A DNA stretch of 10,473 bases from the NCBI GenBank assembly GCA_004151065.3, contig NWUY0300022545.1:34715-45187 (forward strand). The letters run 5' to 3'. The stretch is from Larix sibirica. Its lineage: Eukaryota; Streptophyta; Pinopsida; Pinales; Pinaceae. The notes below the pieces were generated by a model. The model was not told where the DNA came from, ran no database searches, and was given only the letters and a program-made list of their open reading frames with translations. Of the stretch, positions 1-7,664 are shown one piece after another (the stretch's first letter is position 1; every line of letters starts with the position of its first letter). The position numbers and the translations under genes are program-made.

Positions 1-755
1 ATCAAAATTATCTCTCTGTTTTAACTAGCATAAAGAAGAAAATCCACATGGCTAAAATACTAACAAACTCTTATGAGTTGCATGGTGTACACCCACATAA
101 AATCTGAATTTCAAAATTTTTGTTTACAATGCTCAACATTTTATCTCATCAAAATTAAAGTAATTTAAGAACACTCTTCTCCAAACTTACTATCATAATC
201 ACGAATCTCAATATTTATTAATCAAAATATTTATCCATTTGGAATTTAATCTTAATTTATGATATATAAAAACATTTTCCAAAACTTAAAAAATATAATA
301 TCAAAATGTATATAAAAAATATCTCAATTAAAATAGTAATTAACTTAAAAAATATAATATCAAAATGTATATAAAAAATATCTCAATTAAAATAGTAATT
401 ATCCACACTTGTAAAATGTTTGAACACTTTGAATATACTTTCATTACTTCTTCACCGACATACAATTTATTCCTTCAACTATACGAAATATTAAAAAAAA
501 ACAAACGGTACAACCATATCTTAATGGCAAAAATACCTTTTGTTGACTTCTAAGCTAAAATCTTTAAAAATGTAAGTTTTATTAACAAATAATTAATACG
601 TTATAAATTCATTAGGTTGATATGTGATTGTTATACAGATCGACATTTCTTCCATTGGGAAGTAAACATGTAAGTAATATGGTGTGATAAACAGGTAATT
701 GTCGAAGACAAAAATAAATGTATTTGGAGATAACTAATATAATATAATACAGTCT
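1..755. other. AT-rich non-coding stretch
   Basis: No recognisable gene, RNA or mobile-element protein is seen here. The sequence is strongly AT-rich with poly-A and poly-T runs. The only clear structure is the tandem duplication listed separately. A 62-codon open frame at 365-553 starts inside that duplication, has low-complexity K/I/N-rich composition and resembles nothing I know, so it is treated as chance. Confidence 0.6.
283..400. repeat. Perfect 59-bp tandem duplication
   Basis: Positions 283-341 and 342-400 are identical over 59 bp and directly abut, starting AACTTAAAAAATATAATATC and ending ATAGTAATT. The lack of any mismatch in AT-rich non-coding DNA implies a recent duplication or an assembly artefact. 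Confidence 0.95.
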
Positions 756-770
756 TTCCGGCCGAACAAT

Positions 771-1840
771 ATGAATATTTCAGATTATCAGATTGAGGAG
801 GCTGGCTTGTTCAGACCGGAAGTTTACTCCAAAAACCGGCTGAAGGTGAAAAGAGCACATAGCTCAAACATTAGACATGTGGCACCACGTGCCATGTTGA
901 CAAAGGGGCTATTGACACTGGGGGGGACACCTGTCATTGCTTCGAGATCGGATCCATCTGTTGGCAGTGCTCGAGTGGCATCTTGCTTGGGTTACAGCGG
1001 TAAAACTGGGCCTTCCTCTCGCTCGGCTCGGCGTCTGAATGAGAAATATTTTTGTCATCCTAGTGAAGTCTAGCTAACGGTTGGCAGAGACGTTGGCTTG
1101 GAAGAAATCATGGATTTCAACATGACAGTGCTTGTGGGTAAGTTCTCATATCATCCTATGAACCATAAGGACATTATTAAATGGTAATAGCAAAATGGAA
1201 CCCTATTTTAAATTACACCCCTTAGGTTTTTGTTATGCCATGCAGCTAGTATGGCTTTAAGTTTGAGCAAGAAGCACATTGCTTAATCATTCTGGAGAAA
1301 CTGTGGCTTTATGGTGCAGGCAGTTTAATGTTACAGAAGTGGCAAACTGACTTCAATCCGGAAACTGCGTCGGTTCGGCTACGACACTTGTGGGTTCTCC
1401 TCCCGGGTCTCCCACTGGCACTTTGGAACCGAGGGGCTTTTGAAGCCATCGGAAACTGTATTGGGCGTTTTCTTCATGTTGGTGTGGATCACCTTACTAG
1501 TTTTGACCGCCATATTGGCCGGGTTCTTGTGGAGGTTGATATTTCATTGGGCCTTATAGATGTTCTTCACATCAACTGGCGTGGACGTAAGCTCTCTCAG
1601 GTTATTGACTATTGGGGCATCCCCTTTCGCTGCTCAAATTGCAAAGGGGTGGGACATTTGTGGCATCAATGTAAGGAAAATGCATCTTCGGGTCGACGTA
1701 AGGAGGGGGGACCTTTCTGGTCTTCGGATGATAGTAGCGATAAGGAGGTGGATGTGTCAGGTATGCTGGACGACTTCTCCAACAGAACTCCTTTCCCCCA
1801 TGCTCCGGACGCGGCATTGATCCGTAAGTTGGAATCATAG
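771..1840 (+). pseudogene. Broken LINE ORF1 (DUF4283 plus CCHC zinc knuckle)
   Basis: This is a decayed ORF1 of a plant non-LTR retrotransposon, a nucleic-acid-binding protein that packages the element RNA. The reading starts at ATG 771 (MNISDYQIEEAGLF), meets an in-frame TAG at 1071-1073 and continues in the same frame as LTVGRDVGLEEIMDFNMTVL until TAA 1185-1187. A frameshift at about 1187 moves the homologous reading to the third frame (NPILNYTP), which has TAG at 1223-1225 and 1247-1249. From 1250 it stays open to TAG 1838-1840 (196 codons). This last part holds typical DUF4283 text such as LRHLWVLLPGLPLALWNRGA and VIDYWGIPFRCSNC. A zinc knuckle lies at 1631-1672 (CSNCKGVGHLWHQC, pattern C-x2-C-x4-H-x4-C, all ligands present). 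An acidic serine-rich tail follows. Family assignment is from recognition of DUF4283/zf-CCHC_4 style sequence. With at least four disabling changes it is not a working gene. No endonuclease domain follows. Confidence 0.85.
1250..1840 (+). CDS. Longest open part of the LINE ORF1 remnant
   Basis: This sub-segment of the broken ORF1 is open for 196 codons after the stop at 1247-1249; the first in-frame ATG is at 1328 (170 residues). Residues before that ATG (YGFKFEQEAHCLIILEKLW) continue the DUF4283 homology, so ATG 1328 is not the ancestral start. The knuckle C102, C105, H110 and C115, counted from ATG 1328, are intact. It could in principle yield a truncated RNA-binding protein, but nothing in the sequence shows expression, and its parent frame is broken upstream. 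It is listed as the best-preserved coding text in the window, not as a proven gene. Confidence 0.5.
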   Translation, partial: YGFKFEQEAHCLIILEKLWLYGAGSLMLQKWQTDFNPETASVRLRHLWVLLPGLPLALWNRGAFEAIGNCIGRFLHVGVDHLTSFDRHIGRVLVEVDISLGLIDVLHINWRGRKLSQVIDYWGIPFRCSNCKGVGHLWHQCKENASSGRRKEGGPFWSSDDSSDKEVDVSGMLDDFSNRTPFPHAPDAALIRKLES

Positions 1841-1957
1841 GACCCAACTTTCTACCACTCATTGAATGATTTGGATATCTCATTTATAAATGCATTAGAT
1901 TTAAACAATGGAAAGAATGGAAACTACATGAGTCGTCGTCATCTCATGACAACCNAC

Positions 1958-1979
1958 GATGATGATGATCATCATCATC
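1958..1979. repeat. 22-bp GAT/ATC palindrome next to an N
   Basis: Four GAT units run straight into ATC units around a central GATC (1967-1970). The 22 bp are perfectly self-complementary without a loop, and ATC/CAT units continue to about 1985. An N stands at 1955. This is either a microsatellite that inverted its phase or two opposite-strand reads of one microsatellite joined at a gap. Confidence 0.85.
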
Positions 1980-2030
1980 ATCATCTAAATTAAAATCATA
2001 ATCAGTCAAATATCAAATTGATATATAAGC

Positions 2031-2296
2031 CCGATGGGTTAGCTTGAATGGTTGAGAGTTGTTCTTGTAAGCAGGAGGTCTCGGGGGCAAATCCCCGGGT
2101 GGTTGTTTCACGATTCTATTAGGGGCCTCACTCGATGTTCTCACCGGGTTAGGCTCTGTAATCAAAGTCGGCGGTTGACATCGTAGACAACAGTATTTGA
2201 CTCCTCTGTTAGATTATGTTCTCACCGGGTTGGGCTCTGTAATCAAAGTCGGCGGTTGACATCGTAGACAACAGTATTTGACTCCTCTGTTAGATT
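2031..2296 (+). mobile_element. tRNA-derived SINE-like element with duplicated tail
   Basis: The head resembles a tRNA gene. A box-A-like stretch TAGCTTGAATGG lies at 2040-2051, and a box-B-like stretch GGGGCAAATCC at 2084-2094 matches GGTTCGAATCC at 8 of 11 positions. Their 44-bp separation is normal for an internal RNA polymerase III promoter. The arms needed for a tRNA cloverleaf are not kept, so this is a SINE head, not a tRNA gene. A non-tRNA body follows (2104-2134), and then an 81-bp tail present twice. I see no clear target-site duplication or A/T tail, so the outer limits are approximate. SINEs of this type are copied by LINE reverse transcriptase. Confidence 0.65.
2135..2296. repeat. 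81-bp tandem duplication in the SINE tail
   Basis: Positions 2135-2215 and 2216-2296 abut and differ at one base (GGGTTAGG against GGGTTGGG). Each unit runs from ATGTTCTCACCGG to CTGTTAGATT. Confidence 0.95.
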
Positions 2297-2776
2297 AACT
2301 TGCAGTTCCAGAACCATTGATAGCTTTGTCAACTTTGGAACATTGCCACTGCTTAAATTACATGGAACTTCATGACTCAATTTTGTGTTTCATTTTATTT
2401 ATAGAAAATATAGCTCGATGAATTTGTTATGAGAACATAGTTCTTATCCTCTACTTCTTGAGGGGATGGGGTGTGGAAGTGATTCCATCATACTTGAAGT
2501 GTTACCTTTCTCCATGAGGAAAAGCTATTCTAGGCTAACTGATCTAGGGGTAATTACGATGATGGATATGCTAAATTAATATGAAATAATCCTCTCTAAA
2601 ACTGTGCCTTTATATAAGTGCGTAATTTAAGCTTGAACCAAATAGTGAAAACTAAAAAGTGTTAAAGTTTGTTTGTATCAAAGTAGTTCATGGCCATTTA
2701 AAAAAACAAATGAATCTTATATCAATCATCAATAGGTTTTCTCTAGGACAAAAAACTGCAACATGGTTATTTCAAA
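2297..2776. other. Non-coding, with faint LRR-like reading
   Basis: No open frame of note. The + frame around 2298-2390 reads PEPLIALSTLEHCHCLNYME, whose spaced leucines recall the LRR of plant NBS-LRR resistance proteins. A second short frame (2466-2576, 37 codons) contains ILEVLPFSMRKSYSRLTDLG. Both are too short and too degenerate to call; the rest shows nothing. Confidence 0.2.
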
Positions 2777-2848
2777 CCAAACCTATCAAATATGTCAATT
2801 CATTAGGTTGGTCCAAACCTTTCAAATATGCCAATTCATTAGGTTGGT
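2777..2848. repeat. 36-bp tandem duplication
   Basis: Positions 2777-2812 and 2813-2848 abut with two mismatches in 36 bp. Both units start CCAAACCT and end CATTAGGTTGGT. Confidence 0.93.
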
Positions 2849-2884
2849 CACCTTGCCTGGTTTTGTATCAGATTCCACATTGGA

Positions 2885-3020
2885 TTTAACGACTTAACTA
2901 ATGGACATCTCATGTGTTGACGTCCTAGGTTGTTTTTCCTTGATAAATTTGCTTTAACGACTTAACTAATGGACATCTCATGTGTTGAAGTCCTAGATTG
3001 TTTTTCCTTGATCAATTTGC
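2885..3020. repeat. 68-bp tandem duplication
   Basis: Positions 2885-2952 and 2953-3020 abut with three mismatches. Both start TTTAACGACTTAACTAATGG and end AATTTGC. It lies only 36 bp after the 36-bp duplication. Confidence 0.93.
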
Positions 3021-3164
3021 TGATAAATAACAAATATAATGTAATGAAAATATTGAAGTTATCAAGGTATGAGTAAAAGTTTAAGTAAATAATTTCTTAG
3101 AAGTTGAAAGGATGCATCTTCACCATTTAAAAAATAAAATATTATGAATGTGGATTTTATTGTT

Positions 3165-3345
3165 GGCCACTTTGTGTGGGGCACCTTCCATTGCCACATC
3201 GAGGGGAAACCTCCAATCACGGCCAGTTTGTCAACTCTGCTGTCAGTTTGGCCATCTTGTCCGGCCGTCGAGGAGCCAGCTCTTCATTTACTTTTGAATC
3301 CCTGAAGCATGGCTATGCCGTCAATTTCCTCGAGGTGCAGGTGAA
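3165..3345 (+). pseudogene. Possible phosphopantothenate-cysteine ligase (PPCS) fragment
   Basis: PPCS joins cysteine to 4'-phosphopantothenate in coenzyme A synthesis in the cytosol. The local base composition is distinctly more GC-rich than its surroundings, like old coding DNA. The + frame from about 3256 reads LSGRRGASSSFTFESLKHGY followed by AVNFL. This recalls the glycine-rich nucleotide-binding segment of eukaryotic PPCS (NFSSGxRGAxS...GYAVIFL), with one extra residue. Just upstream, in another frame, TSRGN recalls the conserved TSGGT motif, implying a frameshift between them. The homology stops at the GTGCAGGTGAAA sequence where the 49-bp duplication begins, possibly an exon end (GT donor). 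The C-terminal two thirds are not seen. The match is from memory of the family and short, so an unrelated gene fragment remains possible. Confidence 0.38.
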
Positions 3346-3424
3346 ACGTTTTTACATTCTGCTAATTTAATAGCATCCTCGAGGTGCAGGTGAAACGTTT
3401 TTACATTCTGCTAATTTAATAGCA
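3327..3424. repeat. Perfect 49-bp tandem duplication
   Basis: Positions 3327-3375 and 3376-3424 are identical over 49 bp (TCCTCGAGGTGCAGGTGAAA to AATAGCA). It starts inside the PPCS-like segment and duplicates its possible exon end. Confidence 0.95.
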
Positions 3425-3705
3425 GAGGAGGTTACAACTTACAATAGACTGTGACGCCAAAAAAGGTGCGTGTTTGTTTATTTATGACTCTGACCGGCTG
3501 TTTATTACTGATGGGAAGGGGAAATCAATGTTATTGCACTGATTTCGTCTGACTTCCTCTCTTGTTTTCAGATCACAGGTTTTCCAGAATTGTTCGGCTT
3601 TTATTTCGAGGTACTTTTCATTTCTGAACATTTAAACATCACAAAACATCCCTTCAAATCACAAATTCGAAAAAGGTGTGTAGTATTTATGTCTCTAATC
3701 ACAAG
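3425..3705. other. Intron-like non-coding stretch
   Basis: No gene is recognised. A T-rich tract ending TTGTTTTCAG (3563-3572) followed by a 39-bp open segment and GAGGTACTT resembles a splice acceptor, short exon and donor, but the short translation (ITGFPELFGFYFE) matches nothing I know. It may be a decayed part of the same gene as the PPCS-like fragment. Confidence 0.25.
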
Positions 3706-4092
3706 AAATCTGCACTGCAACAATGCGAATCCGTTCAGATCACAAATTCTCTGGTGTAGTATATTGGAAATTTAACTTTTAAGTTTCGTCTGTATTCGAT
3801 TAGATTGGCGCAATAATGACAAAGCAGACTGACCTCAAATACGGGCCTGATCTCAGCCACGACAAGCATCGCGGGCTCGCGATGCTTTTACTTTCATGCC
3901 AAACACCATAAATCCCTGTTCAAATTTAAATCTGCACTGAAATCCCTTCAGATCACTGGAAATTTAACTCTTAAGTTTCCTCCGTATTCGATTAGATTGG
4001 CGCAATAATGACAGGTGCATGTAAATCCTCAAATACGGGCCTGATCTCACCGGGCTTGCGATTTTTGCTTTCACGTCAAATGCCATAAATTT
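3706..4092. repeat. Diverged tandem pair of about 165-210 bp
   Basis: Copy A (about 3706-3917) and copy B (about 3928-4092) share blocks in the same order: AAATCTGCACTG, TTCAGATCAC, GGAAATTTAAC, CGATTAGATTGGCGCAATAA, CTCAAATACGGGCCTGATCT and CCATAAAT. Copy B lacks about 30 bp (the 3750-3765 region of A) and the hairpin of copy A. Both are outside any recognised gene. Confidence 0.85.
3864..3887. other. Perfect 10-bp hairpin
   Basis: AAGCATCGCG and CGCGATGCTT flank a GGCT loop, giving a perfect 10-bp GC-rich stem followed by T residues. It occurs only in copy A of the tandem pair. A bacterial-type terminator reading would not be meaningful in plant DNA, so its role is unknown. Confidence 0.85.
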
Positions 4093-4299
4093 CGCAATGA
4101 ATGCCCAGAAATGTTGGAAAATTAAAAAACTCTGAACGAGGTAATTCTGCTCTTGCCTTTACAGATTTGAGGGCGGGAATATAAAACCTAATATAATTGA
4201 TAATTTCACTCCACTGCAATCCTTTAAATCCACTTCACTGGAGGTAATGTGCAGTCCTTCAAATCCACTGTAATCCCTTCAAATCACAATTCTCCCCAC

Positions 4300-4506
4300 A
4301 GTACACTGTACTTTTACTTTAAATTTCATATTGATATCTTTAGTAATATTTGATTGAATTTAGATCCAAATTGTTTATATAGACATGTATAAAAATCAAT
4401 TATATACCAGATTTATCCTTACTATTTATACTTAAAATAAAAATGATAAATATTTTTTTAAATAATTTAATGAGAAGGTTGGTTTCATGTTCCCCTCAAC
4501 TGAAAT
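4300..4506. other. AT-rich non-coding flank
   Basis: No gene or repeat protein is seen. The sequence is AT-rich up to the proposed target-site duplication at 4507. Confidence 0.5.
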
Positions 4507-4519
4507 ACCCACTAATACC
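4507..4519. repeat. Left copy of possible 13-bp target-site duplication
   Basis: ACCCACTAATACC here is identical to 10294-10306, which lies directly after the LINE A tail. It stands just before the LINE reverse-transcriptase fragment. The last six bases also match the start of the adjoining AATACCCTCGGATG repeat, so the exact junction is blurred by microhomology. Confidence 0.55.
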
Positions 4520-4710
4520 CTCGGATGAATTACGGAATACCCTCGGATGTTTAATGAAATGGAGGGGGACAATAACTTTAGGGATATTACTATATTGGAT
4601 GTAGATAACAATTCAAGATTATTAAGGAATACTCTCGGATGTTTAATGAATTGGAGGGGGACAATATCTTTAGGGATATTACTATATTGGATGTGGAGAA
4701 CATCTTGCGG
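4514..4710. repeat. 92-bp tandem duplication with a third partial copy
   Basis: Units begin at 4536 and 4628 (period 92) and are near-identical for about 70 bp, from AATACYCTCGGATG to ATATTGGATGT, then diverge. A 14-bp partial unit AATACCCTCGGATG starts at 4514. The duplication lies across the start of the LINE fragment, so the RT coding text is present about one and a half times. Confidence 0.88.
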
Positions 4711-4839
4711 GGTTTTGCAAAGGATAAATCTACTGGACCGGATGGGTGGACAGTGGAACTTTTCATCCATTTTTTTATATTATGGGGGAAGATCTCCAGT
4801 TGGCCGTGGATGAATCACGGAGATTGGGAATTGTCTCTG
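4520..4839 (+). pseudogene. LINE reverse transcriptase, N-terminal fragment
   Basis: This is the start of the reverse transcriptase of a plant non-LTR element, which copies element RNA at a nicked chromosome site. In the frame of ATG 4639 it reads ILDVENILRGFAKDKSTGPD and continues GWTVELFIHFF. This is the conserved first RT block (AKDKSxGPDGW). At the G5 run 4784-4788 the homologous reading shifts frame and continues GEDLQLAVDESRRLGIVS up to the N at 4840. The remaining RT, including the YADD active site, is missing. The sequence before ATG 4639 belongs to a 92-bp duplicated unit that repeats the same coding text (MFNEMEGDN). There is no endonuclease domain, as expected for a 5'-truncated copy. 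It is on the same strand as the LINE 3' end at 9390-10290 and may be the other end of the same insertion. Confidence 0.85.
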
Positions 4840-4840
4840 N

Positions 4841-5064
4841 CCTCCCCATAACTTCACCTCGGGTGAGACCTCAACCTGCTCGCAGACTGTTGCTCAAAGG
4901 GCCGTGAAAAGGGGTTTTGTTGGTTCCCTGAACTGCCTAGAACCTGGGTCTATCAAGTAAAGCTTAAAGAACATATCTAGAGCCAACAAATGATAGTAAT
5001 AATAATTAATGTAATATATAATAATAATAATAATAATAATAAATTATTATTTATATTCTATTGA
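4841..5064. other. Unassigned sequence and AAT microsatellite
   Basis: After the N at 4840 the LINE homology stops abruptly. 4841-4965 is moderately GC-rich but reads as no protein I recognise. 5018-5051 is an (ATA/AAT)n microsatellite directly beside the Copia remnant. Confidence 0.5.
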
Positions 5065-5850
5065 TTAGTCAGATTCTTCATCTTTCAACTCAAAATACAT
5101 ACTTTCTTGTTCTTCCTCTCTTAGTTGTTCTTCCTTCTCGGGAGCACTTTTAATCTCTTTGAAGACTACATCTTGATTATAAACAATGTTTCTTGTTTCT
5201 AGGTTCAAAATATTATATCCCTTTACACCATCTTTATACCAATAAAGATACACTTTTCTATTTTATTCTCTAGCTTATTCATTTTCTCATTTGGAACATG
5301 CAAATAAGTATCACAACCCAAAACTTTAAGATGTTCAAGAGGGGATTTCTTACTAGTCCATGTGTAATGTGGAGTTTTATCAACCAATGCTAATGTAGGC
5401 GATCACTTTATGAAGTAGCATGCAATATCCACTACCTCTACCCATCATTCATGTGTTAAACTTGCACCATAGAGTATATTCCTCTCATTTTCCATCAACA
5501 TCTTGTTCTTTCTTTCTACAACTCCATTTTGTTGAGGATTATATGGAGTCATCTTTTTCCTTGCTATTCTGCATGGCATGCAAAGCTCCTCAAATTCATT
5601 TCCACATAAATATACACCATCATTTTTCCTCAACACATTTATGTTATTTTTAGTGGCCTTCCATAAGAGCCTTAAACTTGTTAAACTTACCAAAATCCTC
5701 ATATTTATGTTAGAAGAAATATATCCATGTATTCCTCAAGAAATCACCTATGAATGAGACATATTACAAAGACTAACCTAGTGATGGAACATGTATAGGG
5801 CCAAACATCACTATGTATCAACTACATAATCACTTTTCCTCTTTTAGCAC
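5065..5850 (-). pseudogene. Ty1/Copia polyprotein remnant: integrase core and C-terminal part
   Basis: This is the integrase section of a Copia LTR-retrotransposon, which inserts element cDNA into chromosomes. Read on the minus strand: HSDVW near 5815-5800 carries the first catalytic Asp; a frame change then gives FLRNTWIYFF; from 5702, IKVLRSDNG-type text is altered to NVLRKNDGVYLCGNEFEE, where the second catalytic Asp appears replaced by Asn; then MTPYNPQQNGVVERKN keeps the third acid (Glu). After GASLTHE there is a TGA, another TGA in place of the Arg of the usual NRSPT motif, and the reading continues as LVDKTPHYTW. A 1-bp loss near 5250 shifts to YKDGVKGYNILNLETRNIVY and ends at TAA 5065-5067 after an acidic ELKDEESD tail. 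No gag, protease, reverse transcriptase, LTR or primer-binding site is recognised nearby, so it is an internal fragment. Confidence 0.88.
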
Positions 5851-6592
5851 CAGTAAACAACAATGATAGGAGAGGAGTAGATTAGAGTGGAGTAGAATGG
5901 AGTGATGTGCTGTGAGGTAGGTATATTTAATGATTTTGCAAGGCACCCATGAGCTCATCCTTGCTTGGTTAGGTAGGTATTGTTTATTTTTTATCAACAT
6001 AATTTATGCACTTATAATGGTTTGTGGGTTGGGATACAATGAAAATCACATCACCTCATAGGCCCAACTTACTATCAACTAAGGAAGGCATGATCTATCC
6101 TTACAAGTTTGAGCCATACTAACATAGGCTTATAAAGTCATTATCCTATCAAAGAATTATGTTTATATCATTGGGCTATTATGTTTTTTTAGCTAGAAAA
6201 ATGGAGGCAAAACTAAGCAACCTATATTAGAAAATCATAGGTTATCCTAGGATCGAGATCTTCGAAGACACACTCGGTGGTGGTACCACTCAAGGGGGGC
6301 ATCTACCCTTCCATCCTTACTATGACATAGGTCAAATTTGTCACTTCAGGGTATTGAATATGGGTGGGGAGGATAATGATCATTTCTCTTAACCACCTAA
6401 GTGAAACCCATGTGACTCAATGGGAAATTCTTATCTCGATTGTAGATTTCATTGACCTTGCTCCATGATTAGCATTGGTTATGGTCCACTTACTATGAAG
6501 GTCTTATCCCTACCCATATTGACTTTGGCTATGCGCTATAAGGCTTGAAGCACAAGGATCATGGTAATGTTGAAACTTTGAATCAACCACAA

Positions 6593-6960
6593 GCACCCAC
6601 ACAACATCTCTTGTAGAAGAAAAAGGGGTGGCTAAGAAACCTCAAATATTTATCCCATAACCAATTAAATGTTCTGTTAGTAGGAGGGAAACTACGTCTA
6701 TGAAAACCCCTATTGACATAAGGATCATAGTATGTTGGGACTTATATGTGGCCGCACACCAAACCTCACAGCCAATGTCGGATAATGCACAAGATAGATA
6801 ATACTTTAAAGTTGTGGAAACTATTACAAGATGCCAAACACAAAATATTTGAGTAGTATTTATTATTTATTGTTTATTATTCACATTCATGCACCCACAC
6901 AACATGTCCCACTAAGAAGGAAAGAAATGTTGAGCAATCACTCAAATTCATTATAAATAA
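6593..6960. repeat. Diverged direct repeat, 298 bp apart
   Basis: GCACCCACACAACAT at 6593-6607 recurs at 6891-6905, and the next 60 bp are loosely similar (TAAGAA, CTCAAAT in order). It may be an old duplication inside an unidentified element. Confidence 0.5.
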
Positions 6961-7587
6961 TGAAAATGCAACTTCAAAATACGTAAATGTAGTATGTTAT
7001 TAAGGACATGTATGGTATAAATGGGAGAAACAAATATTATTGGTTAGGAGGAACATTACACAGCTTTTATGTCCATGACATAAAGGCAATTAAATTTTAA
7101 CTCGTTAAAGTTTAACAAATCTTACAATGAAATCATCTTTCAATGGCAAAACTTTGACCTACAATGCTAAAAAAAAACCACATATTAAAATGATAATGTG
7201 ATTGTGATATTAGTTAATGCACAAGTCAATCCAACATTATAACTTCAATAATGATTGTCAACCTCACCCACTCTCTATATAACATTAAACCCTACTAAGC
7301 TACTAAGCTAGGTCATATTATGTGAACCCTATTAAAGTAGATAATATTCCATAGTTATTTTGAATTTTACAATACTCTTTATTAACATTTACAAAATATA
7401 TGTAACAATTCAAACAATCTTATAATGACAATGTAATTCTCTTCCCAATCAACAAAAACATTAAAAATTCAAGGCTTTCATACAAAAATACAACTAAAAT
7501 TCATATTGTATGAAATTTTCATATATATATATATATATAGCATTTGGATCAAAATTCAACAAAATATATACATCAATACAATATATT

Positions 7588-7664
7588 CAAAGTTTAATTT
7601 CTAAATTTTCCAAAGTTTCATTTCTAGATTTCTAGATTTTCTAAAGTTTCATTTCTAGATTTTC
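7588..7664. repeat. Three 23-bp AT-rich tandem units
   Basis: CAAAGTTTAATTTCTAAATT-like units start at 7588, 7611 and 7642. The middle unit carries an extra internal TTTCTAGA, a further 8-bp duplication. Confidence 0.85.

Larger units (their letters stand above)
3648..4292. repeat. Six copies of an AATCCNTTCARATCAC-like motif
   Basis: Related 16-22 bp motifs start at 3648, 3728, 3941, 4218, 4253 and 4272, for example AATCCCTTCAAATCACAATT at 4272. Several are preceded by CACTG(C/A/T)A. Spacing is irregular (19 to 277 bp). Two of the copies are explained by the tandem pair; the other four are not. Confidence 0.75.

Noticed and set aside
1602-1883. 93-codon minus-strand open frame over the zinc-knuckle region
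   Set aside because: It is antisense to clear DUF4283/zinc-knuckle coding text and has no recognisable motif.
2031-2103. Functional tRNA gene
   Set aside because: Box A and box B are present, but box B has lost its TTCGA core and the acceptor stem does not pair. Long non-tRNA sequence follows, so a SINE fits better.
2659-2889. 76-codon open frame with an internal repeat
   Set aside because: The internal repeat is just the 36-bp duplication (a multiple of three) read in frame; no motif is recognised.
3590-3775. 61-codon open frame
   Set aside because: It crosses two of the AATCC-type motifs and the start of the tandem pair; the translation matches nothing I know.
283-4292. CRISPR-like array
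   Set aside because: The repeats are two-copy tandem duplications of differing lengths and irregular motifs, without regular spacers; the sequence is plant-like.
4432-4770. 112-codon minus-strand open frame
   Set aside because: It is antisense to the LINE RT fragment and its 92-bp duplication; its internal repeats are those of the DNA. The + strand reading is the recognisable one.
4547-4813. 88-codon + frame starting with MFNEMEGDN
   Set aside because: It begins in the first 92-bp unit and leaves the RT frame in the second unit. It is a by-product of the duplication.
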